Shown: positions 33,654-43,100 of the stretch, one piece after another
Position numbering within the stretch: position 1 is the stretch's first letter
Layout: every line of letters starts with the position of its first letter
DNA from: Geosporobacter ferrireducens
Lineage (GTDB): Bacteria > Bacillota > Clostridia > Peptostreptococcales > Thermotaleaceae
Assembly (NCBI RefSeq): GCF_001750685.1
Contig: NZ_CP017269.1
Coordinates: 682,001 to 746,000, forward strand
DNA: 64,000 bases
Direction of reading: 5' to 3'
Notes under the pieces: generated by a model
Seen by the model: the letters and a program-made list of their open reading frames with translations, nothing else
What the model was told of the DNA's origin: nothing
Databases searched by the model: none
Program-made: the position numbers and the translations under genes

Positions 33654-33989
33654 CTATAGCTCGGATAACTTTCTGAGAATCCCATTTGTTTGTTCCCAAA
33701 GCCGGTTATAATGTACGCGCAAATCCTCAATATCAGCAGCGTACAGGTTTCCGGTTTCATTAGTGCGGCGGGCAATCTGGTTCATGTTGTTGGTCGCGGT
33801 TCGCAGCAGGGTCACCATTTCCCGCACCTCAGACAGGTCAAGCTGCACCACATAACCATCTACGGCCATTTTTAAAAGATAGGCTCTCATATTGCGGATA
33901 CCTGCCAGTTCCATTTTTCTCTTAATCATGTCGCGTTCCTGCTCATTGACCATAAAATGCAGGTTGATGTTTTTACTTCTCCACGGCAT
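33654..33989 (-). CDS. mobC: MobC relaxosome protein (111 aa)
   Basis: Accessory protein that opens oriT and loads the relaxase. It has the ribbon-helix-helix N-terminus (NINLHFMVNEQERDMIKRKM) and the MobC-type RNMRAYLLKMA and LLRTATNNMNQIARRTNETG segments. In this ICE type mobC normally lies just before the relaxase; here about 2.8 kb with a toxin-antitoxin pair, SLOG and HTH genes separates them. Confidence 0.85.
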   Translation of the reverse strand: MPWRSKNINLHFMVNEQERDMIKRKMELAGIRNMRAYLLKMAVDGYVVQLDLSEVREMVTLLRTATNNMNQIARRTNETGNLYAADIEDLRVHYNRLWEQTNGILRKLSEL

Positions 33990-34055
33990 AGGTAGAACAC
34001 CGCCTTTCTATTCTTTTCGTGGGTGTATTTTTGTTTTTGGATATAAAAAGAGATT

Positions 34056-34093
34056 GCCGCCCGGCGCAAGAAAGCGCACCGGCGGCTATTTTT
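34056..34093. terminator. GC-rich hairpin after the helicase operon
   Basis: GCCGCCCGGCGC and GCGCACCGGCGGC form a strong stem with a 6-nt loop. On the plus strand TATTTTT follows; on the minus strand the T run is less close. It lies 50 nt beyond the giant gene's stop. Confidence 0.6.
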
Positions 34094-34135
34094 GACGATG
34101 GAGAACCATTTTATATAGTCAGAACGGCATCCCTC

Positions 34136-37100
34136 CTATAGGGTAATGTCATGGTTTTTTAGTCTATCAGACGAATCCTTTAGCTTGCCGTCAGATGTAC
34201 CGGAACGCAGATTTTCCAGAATGGACGGTTTTGCGCTTTTGGCATAGGCCAGCTGGGGCAGGTCAGATTCCGCCATTTCCATCACACGCTCCGGCCCGCT
34301 GTCGATGTTCAGCTGGGCATTGAGGAAGGCCAGACGGGCTTCTTTTTCTGCCAGTTCCCGTTCCTGTGCGAAGGGTTTTTTCAGCTCTCTTTTTGCATCC
34401 TCCACCTGCTGGTAGAGGTTTTCAAGCTGGTTTTTGGAGGTCTCCAGCCTTTCCGGAATATCTACCCGCAGGGCATTGTTGATGCGGGTCATGTTGCCGA
34501 AGGTGTCCATACCCAGTTCCACGGAATAGCTCAAATCTCCCTTGAGGGTCAGATTGAACTTTTTGTAGAAGCTGTCAAAGGAAAGGCTCATGTCAAAGCC
34601 CAGGTAGGAGCCGATCTTCGCCGGTTCTTTTCCCACAACAGTCTTACAGGCTTCCAGCAGAGCCTTTGCCGCAGGCTCCTTTTCCGTATACTCCACACCC
34701 AGCACTGTCATGGTAGGAAAGGGCGGTGCTGCATGGGAATCTACCTCGGATGCACCTGTTTCGGGAGCATCGGATGCCTCCGGCTGCGCGTCAGGGGCTT
34801 TCGGCAGGTTTTCCATATACCGTGCCATGTCCTTTTCCGCGCCTGCAATCCGGCTCTTGGCGGCTTCGATGTTTTCGGGGTAGTATTTCAGTAAATCGTC
34901 CTCCAGCCGGTAATGCTGGCTTTGATGGTCAGCCCGGAGCAGCCGCAGACGCGCCACTTCAATGTCCAGGTCGATTTTCTCTTTGATGAGTGGGTTTCCG
35001 GCACACAGGGCCTTGATTTCCGCATAAGACAGTGCGGTTTCGTCCACGTCCTCACAGGCACGGACAGGAGATTTGCTGGTCATGATCTGGCTGATAAACT
35101 TCTGCTTGTTCTCCACGGTTTGCCAGAGGTAGGCGTCGAATGTCCCTTCGGTAGCATAGCGGTAAATATAGACTTCGGGGTTTGAGTTGCCCTGCCGGAC
35201 GATACGACCGGCACGCTGCTCCAGATCAGAGGGCCTCCAGGGGCAATCGAGGTCATGGAGGGCGATTAAGAGGTCCTGCACATTGGTTCCGGCCCCCATT
35301 TTGAAGGTGGAACCGAACAGGATGCGCACCTTGCCCTGCCGTACTTTGGCGAACAGTTCCTTTTTGCGGGCCTCGGTGTTGGCGTCGTGGATAAAGGCAA
35401 TTTCATCCTCCGGTATGCCTTTGGCGATCAGCTTGTCGCGGATATCGTCATAAACATTGAAACGCCCGTCCTGGTTGGGGGTAGAGAAGTCACAGAAGGC
35501 AAGCTGGGACAGACGGTCGGCTTTGGTTTCCTTCCATATCCGGTAGATGTTTCCCGCGCAGGCATTGACCTTGCTGCTTTCATCATCGGGCAGCATGGGG
35601 TTCATCAGACGCTGGTCAAGGCCGATTTTACGTCCGTCCGACGTTATTTTCAGCATGTTGTCCATGGTAGGGTCAACCAGGTTGGCATGGACGGCGGCGG
35701 CACGGTCGGAAAGCTCCTTGACCATTTCCTTCTGCAATTCGGTGGGCTTGACCACCACGGTTTCATAGTTGGCCTTTGGCCTTGGCAAGTCCAGCGTATC
35801 GGCAGTTTTGACATCCGCCACTTCCTTGAACATGGCCATAAGCTCTGGCAGGTTGTGGAACTTGGAAAACCGTGTCCGCGCCCGGTAGCCGGTGCCCTCC
35901 GGGGCCAGTTCAATAGCCGTCACTGTTTCCCCGAAGGTGGACGCCCAGGCGTCAAAATGGCTCAGGTTCTTTTTTACCAGCAGGTCATATTGCAGATACC
36001 GCTGGATGGTATACATTTCGACCATAGAGTTGCTGATGGGCGTACCTGTGGCGAAAATGATGCCCTTGCCGCCCGTCAACTCGTCCATGTACCGGCACTT
36101 CATAAACAGGTCGGAGGATTTCTGCGCATCGGAGGTGGACAGTCCCGCCACGTTGCGCATTTTGGTGTATAAAAAGAGGTTTTTGAAAAAATGGCTTTCA
36201 TCTATGAACAGCCTGTCAACACCCAGCTGCTCAAAGGTGACCACATCGTCCCGGCGCTTCCCTTCCAGCAGGTTTTTCAGCCGTGATTCCAGGGATTTGC
36301 GGGTCTTTTCCAGCTGCTTGATGGAGAAGTTCTCACCACGGGAGCGCTTTAACTCATCAATGCCCTCCATGACCTCCCAAATCTGTTCCCTAAGAAGACG
36401 TTCCTGCCGCTCTACGGACATGGGGATTTTCTCAAGCTGGCTGTGGCCTATGATTACCGCGTCATAATCGCCGGTGGAGATTTTTGCGCAGAATTTTTTG
36501 CGGTTTCGCATTTCAAAGTCCTTTTTCGTTGCCACAAGGATATTAGCGCTGGGATACAGCCGCAGAAATTCCGACGCCCACTGCTCTGTGAGGTGGTTGG
36601 GCACGGCGAACAGGCTCTTCTGGCAAAGCCCCAGCCGCTTGGACTCCATAGCGGCGGCCACCATTTCAAAGGTCTTGCCCGCACCCACCTCATGAGCCAG
36701 CAGGGTATTCCCGCCGTAAAGGATATGGGCGATGGCATTCAGCTGGTGCGTCCGCAGGGTGATGTCGGGGGAAATGCCGGAAAAATTGATGTGGCTGCCG
36801 TCATATTCCCGGAGCCTTGTGGAGTTGAACCGGTCGTTGTACAGGCGCACAAGGGCCTGACGACGCTTCGGGTCTTTCCATATCCAGTCCTTAAACGCCT
36901 GCTTGATGGCCTCCTGTTTCTGCTGGGCGAGGGTGGTTTCCTTTTTGTTCAGGACGCGCTTTTCCTTGCCGTCCTCGTACTTGATGTCATATACCCGCAC
37001 ATCACGCAGGTTCAGCGTGTCGTCAATGATCTGGTAAGCGTTCATGCGCTCGGTGCCGTAGGTGACGGTAGCCAGGATGTTGTTGTAGGGGATACGGTTT

Positions 37101-40100
37101 TTGCCCGCCACCTGCCATTCGCCGGTATACTCAAAATAGTTGACTTTTAGGTTGTTTCGCAGGTTGTACGACGGCTGCAACAGCTCAAACATGAACTGCT
37201 GGACGTATTCCTTGTCCACCCAGGTGGAACCGAGACGGACGGAAATTTCGGAAGCATCCAGGTCTTTGGGCTGGGCCTTCTCCAGCGCCGCGATATTAGG
37301 GGCAAGCTGCTGTGCAAGGTCTGGGCGCATTTCGGCTAAAGCTTTGGCAAGGCGCAGCTTGCTCCGCACATCTCCGGAAAGATACTCGTCGGCGGTGACA
37401 AAGGGCAGCTTATCCAGGTCATAAAAGGCTTTCGGTACGCTCTCGGGCGGCTGGTCTCCTAAATCACGGAATATGATGCCCTCCAGGTCAGATATCAGCC
37501 TTTCTTTGGAGAACCCGGTCAGCTGCTGCATAAAGTCCATATCCACACAAGCACACTCCCCGATGGATACCGCCAGTGCCTCGCTTGCCGTATCCACTGA
37601 TGTGATGACGGTTTTCTGCTTGATGGTGCGCTTGGTGAACATATCGGCCTTGCGCGCAAGGTTTCCGTCCTCGTCCAGTATTTCAAGGGAACAAAGGAGG
37701 AAGTAGGCCGAATCCGCAGAAAAGGCCCGGCTGTTGGCTGTGGCGTTAATCAGCCCATACTCGGCGGTAAAGGCGTCGTACAGACGGTTCAGCTCTGCCT
37801 GCTTCGCTTTAATCTCACTATCGCCAAACTCCTCCAGTTGCAGGTCGATCAGCTCATGGACACAGTTGCGCAGTTCCACCATACCCCGGATGCGGTCAAG
37901 GGTCGCGGCAGGAAGGTCTACGGGATACATGCATGAGTTTTCGCGGTAATACACCCGGTCATCCACAACAGTATAGCTGAAATTGCGTACATTGGGATCT
38001 GCCGGGATGAACTCGTCCAGAGTACCCTCAATGTCGTCTAGCTCCGCCTCGGTGATCTGCCCCCGGATAATAGACATAGCCTCCCTAAGCTGCTGCGCAA
38101 GGTCGGCTCCGGGAATGGGACGGCAGGTGGTTTCCCTGCGGTCGCCGTACATCATATCGTCGTATTCCATCGTACCCAGCACCATTTCTGGATGCTCGGC
38201 AAAATAGCGATTGACGGGGATGCCGTCCTCCGTCACACCCAAATGCACCCAGTCAGGTTCTATATCCGTGAGCCGGTCGCGGCGCTGCAAAAACAGGATG
38301 TCGGTGGTGACTTCGGTGCCGGCGTTGGCTTTGAACGCGTTGTTGGGCAGTCTGACAGCACCCAAAAGCTCGGCGCGCTGGGCGATATACTTGCGTACTT
38401 CCGGGTTTTTCTTGTCCATGGTGTACCGGCTTGTGACAAAGGCCACGATACCTCCCGGACGCACCTGGTCTAAAGTTTTTGCAAAAAAATAGTCATGGAC
38501 GTGGAAGTTCTGCTTGTACTTTTTATCCATGACAGGATAGTTGCCAAAGGGTACATTGCTTACGGATACGTCAAAAAAGGCGTCGGGCATGTTGGTCTGT
38601 TCATAGCCAGTCACCCGGATATCGGCATTGGGGTAAAGCTGTTTTGCGATCCGGCCCGTAATGCTGTCCAGTTCCACGCCGTACAGTCGGGCGTTTTTTA
38701 TGCTCTCCGGCAGAAGTCCGAAGAAGTTGCCCACGCCACAGGCCGGCTCCAGCAGGTTGCCGGTTTTGAAACCAAGGCGCTCTACCGTGTCATAGATTGC
38801 TTTGATGACCGTGGGGGAAGTGTAGTGAGCGTTCAGAGTGGAGGCCCGTGCCATATCATATTCTTCGGGCGTAAGCAACTCTTTGAGTTCGGCGTACTCC
38901 TTCTGCCAGCCGTCCCGGTCGGCGTCAAACGCCTGAGGAATACCGCCCCAGCCCACATAGCGGGATAGGGTTTCCTGTTCCTCGGGAGTTGCATGGCGGT
39001 CTTCGGCTTCGATCTGTTTCAGGATGCGGATGGCTGCAAGGTTATAGCCAAACTTTGTTTTCTGGCCGCCTTCGCCAAGATGGTCATCCGTGATGCGGAA
39101 ATTCTGGGGCGGCGGTGCAGGTTTCACATCCTGTGCGGGCTCTGCCTCGTCAATGTCCGGCAGTTCCTCATCCGCAAAGTCTGTATACTCCCGCTGGGCA
39201 TAGGTCTGTTCCTCCGGCGTCAGAAAGCGTTCTTCCTCCATCAGCCGCGCAATACTGCGCTGTACCACGGGCCAGGAAAGGTTTACCGGCTCCGCGCCCT
39301 CCTTGGTGACAAGGAATGCAGGCAGGTCGCCGCCGTATTCTTCTCTTAAAAAGGCGGCGGTTCCCCGCGCGCGGGGGCTGGCCTGCATATACTGGTAGAC
39401 AAGTATTTTGCTGTCCAGGCTGCCGTTCCACCGGATCAGGGCTTCGTCCAGATCGGTCTGGGTGATTTCAGGTTCAGGCGGCTCATCGGTCCGTCCTGTT
39501 GCATCTTCCGATTCCGCAGTATCATGGGAAGGCTCGTCATGCTCCGGCAAGCTGCTTTCAGACGGCATATTCTGTTCTGGCAGTTCGTTTTCAGCCGGTG
39601 CGTGCGGCTCTGTTCTGTGAGTGTCCGCTTCTTTTTCCGTACGTTCGGCAGCTTTCTGCGCAGCCGCCAGTATCGCATCAATGCGGGCGATGTCCTCGGT
39701 GGTGGGGTTTTGCAAGCGCTCCCGGATATAGGCGATATCCTCCCGTGTCAGCAAAAAATCTTCTTTCGGCCCGGGGGTCTCGGAGGGAGCAGCAGAAGGC
39801 CCGGTTTCCGGCAGGGCTTCGGTTTGCTGTTGGGGTTCCGGCTGTTGTTGAGCTTCCACCTGTTGCGGGGTAGTTTCCTTTTCCTGCCCGGAACGCCCAA
39901 AAAGCTCCGGTTCCCGCTCATAAATCCCCCGCAGGACGGGCGTAATCTCTCCCCAGTCAAAGCTGTACCGGGAAATAAATCTGCTCTGCACATCAATGAC
40001 AAGTCCGGAGGCCTGGGCAAAGTAGTCTGCGGTTTCTCCGGTATTCAGCGTCATTGTCTCCGCTTCCCCGGAAAGGGTGCGCGAAAGGTAGTCCATAATA

Positions 40101-43100
40101 CCGGAATTGGACGCACCGTCCTGAAACAGCCTTGCCAGCGCATCTCCGTCAGGTCCAGCCAGCAGGCCGTTCTCCAGCACATCCCGTAAATCTTCGTGTG
40201 CATTGTCCGGGTCGGCGGTCAGATAGTCGGTAAATGGTTTATTCTTCGGATTGCGGGCAAGGAGCCGTTCAAATCTTTCCCGGCTTTCCGCACGGAAGAT
40301 GGGATACAGCAGGGACGGGTCTTGCAGGCTGACATCATAATCTCCGATGCGGTCATTGATGTAGGGCTTGTCGCTTTCCAGATACACTGTGTCCCCCACG
40401 GCATACACGCGTCCAGGAGCGGTGGCCTCTGATGATTCCTGTGCCTGCTCCGATTGCGGTTGGGACAGAACATCCGTAGCATCCGGCTCCTTATGCGGTG
40501 GTGATGGCTCCATAGAGATAGCTTGTTCTCCCGGTGTTGGTTTGGTGAGGTCTGCTTCCTGTTCTGACAGCGTTGTATCCGGTTCCAGAACGGTGTACCG
40601 CCCATCGTCCAGATATCCCTCAAACCGGGAGCGGAACATTTCCACAGGCTCCTGTTCGGGTTCGCTGGGCAGGGTGTAATACACATAGTCTTTATCTACC
40701 CGGTCGATTACCAACCGGACATGGATGTTGTCGGTGGAAAGCGCGTCAACGGCATCTCCCGCACGGTAGGGAATATTCTTTTGGGGGCTGTAAAAAACAT
40801 GGGGCTGCTCCCAGGCTTCCAGAAAGCGCCCCGCCTGCACAAGCTCGGAGACACGCCGGTAGACTTTCGTCCAGGGCAAATCAAGGGAAACAACGGGCCT
40901 CCGCTGGGCCAGGGGGACGGTTTTAGGGTCGCCCTTGGAAAGCGTGACGCCGGTATCGCTTCCCACCAGACCTAAATAGCCTTCTGCCCCATCCGTGCGG
41001 GGCATAAGGTACACTCCGTCGCCATAGATGTCTTTGACAAGCTGTGCGGCTTCCTTTGAGCGGGGATTTTCCGTGAACTGCCTGATGATGCGGTCATACT
41101 GCTCCGGCGTCTCCACGGCTCCCAGCAAAAGGGTGTCGATTTCCTCCTGTGAAATGCTCTCGGTGCTGGAGAGAGCAGGCGTCTCTGCTTCCCGGAGCTT
41201 TTCTTCAATGACCGCCCGCTGTTCCGACACGCCCGGCAGAAGGGGCTGCGGCAGGTCGAACAGAGACAGCTGGGCATATGGCTGGGATACCGGTTCGGAA
41301 GTCCGCCGTTGTGCGGCGGCTTCCGGCGGTGTCAGGCCGTCCAAGCCGGGAAACAGGGTGTAGGTTCCGTTTTGGTAAGCAGTGAGGTTTTCAAAACCTG
41401 TCCGTCTTGTGGCATAGTACCGGTCATCCGGATGGGTGCCGTCCAGAATGGGCTTCATGGCGGTAAGGAGCTCCGCCACCTTTGCCGGATTGTCCAGCAT
41501 GGCGCGGACGGCGCGCCTGCCTTCGCCGTCCCAAATGTCATTGGAGGAAGGGTATGGCCGTTTGATATCCTCGGGCAGGTTATAATAGAAATTGGTCACG
41601 TTCCGAGCCAGCATTTCCTTCTCGTATTCTGGGATACGGTCAAGCTCGGCACGGGTCATATACCGCCCGTCCTGAATCAGCTTGCCGATCCGCTTCTCCG
41701 CGGCGCTCCAGGAAAGCTTGACGGTGTCATAGGGGTTGGATAGGCTGCCGCGCTTTAAAATAATGCCCTTTCCCGGCTCACTGTCGGCCCAGCTGTTATC
41801 CGCGCCGGACAGGGCATGGGATTGGCCGCCCTGCCCGTACTCGGTTTTCAGGAAATCCGCCCGTTCCTTCGGGGTGTGATCGTGCAGGAAGTAGGATAAT
41901 ATCCGGTATTTTCCCGATTGGTAGGAGCCTCCCCGTAAAAGATAAGCGTCCACCTCGTCCTCGGTGATAAAGGGCATGAAGCCTACGGTCGGCGGTTCGC
42001 CTGCCGGAAAAGAAAGGGGTGGAATGCCTAAATCCCGTACAGCCTGCAACAGGCGTGACGGGCTGTGCCACAGGCGTTTTGGCGCATCCGGGTCGGTAGA
42101 TAGGGCCTCAATATCTTCCTCCAGCCGTTCCAGTATCAGGCTGTATTCCCCAAGCCCTCCCTTGTCGAGAAGCAGTTCCTTCACTTGCGTGGTATCGGCG
42201 GGAAAACCGCCTGTTTCGGAACGCCAGGCTTCCGGCATTTCGCGGAAATCCCGCATATCGTCGCGGTAAAAGTACAGCAGCCGTTCGGCAAGCTCATGAT
42301 GCTCGTTGTCCATGGCCTCGTCAAACACGTCATGGGAAACATATTGTCCCGCGTCAAGCAGCTCCCGGATGCGGACAGCGGCCTGCTCCCAGGTGATATG
42401 CACGCTGTCGCGGGCCTGGAGGGCGGACTTGCCGCGCCCCAGGGTCAGGCCGGTTTCATCAAACCAGACGGCTATCTGCTTATCGCCAAACTGAAAGCCC
42501 TTGCCGCCCTTACGATACTCCCACGCCAGGAATTCCGCGTTCTCGGCGGGCGTTTTATCCTTCATAAAGTAGGCGGCGATATGCAGGATACTGTTTCTCT
42601 CGTTGCCGCCGTCCCGCAAAATTGCGTCCAGCTCAACGGTTGAGAGGAAGGAGCCCATCAGTGTATCGGTCAGCGGGGGAACGGCAATGGAAGCAGATGG
42701 CCTCGGCTCACTGGACGTATTCCCAACCTTGGAATATGTTTCCGCGACGGCTCCCGGCTCCTTTTCGGGCAAAGAAATACCGCCTGGTACAGGTGTTTCC
42801 TGCTCGGGCGGTATTTCTTCCGGTGTTTCGTTTAACTGTAAATCAGTTCGTTCAGGATGATTTCCTCGGCTTGGGCTTTCAGGCTGTTCATGTGGCTCAC
42901 CCAGCTCATCTGATCTGCCGTTTTGTCCGGGGGCGGGTTCTTCCCGGTCAGTTCCTTCATCAGCTGTTCCATTCTCTCGTTCGCCGTCCGGTCGATCTCC
43001 CGCAGGTGGGGATACAATTTTTCGCTCAGAAGCAGGGAATTGTACGACATGGCCCGGTGCTGTTTCAGGAAGTTTTTCCGCATCCGTCCGTATTTGTCGA

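Noticed and set aside
35387..36172. Plus-strand open frame of 261 codons inside the giant gene
   Set aside because: Antisense shadow of a GC-rich coding region; no ribosome site, and the minus strand has clear helicase motifs here.
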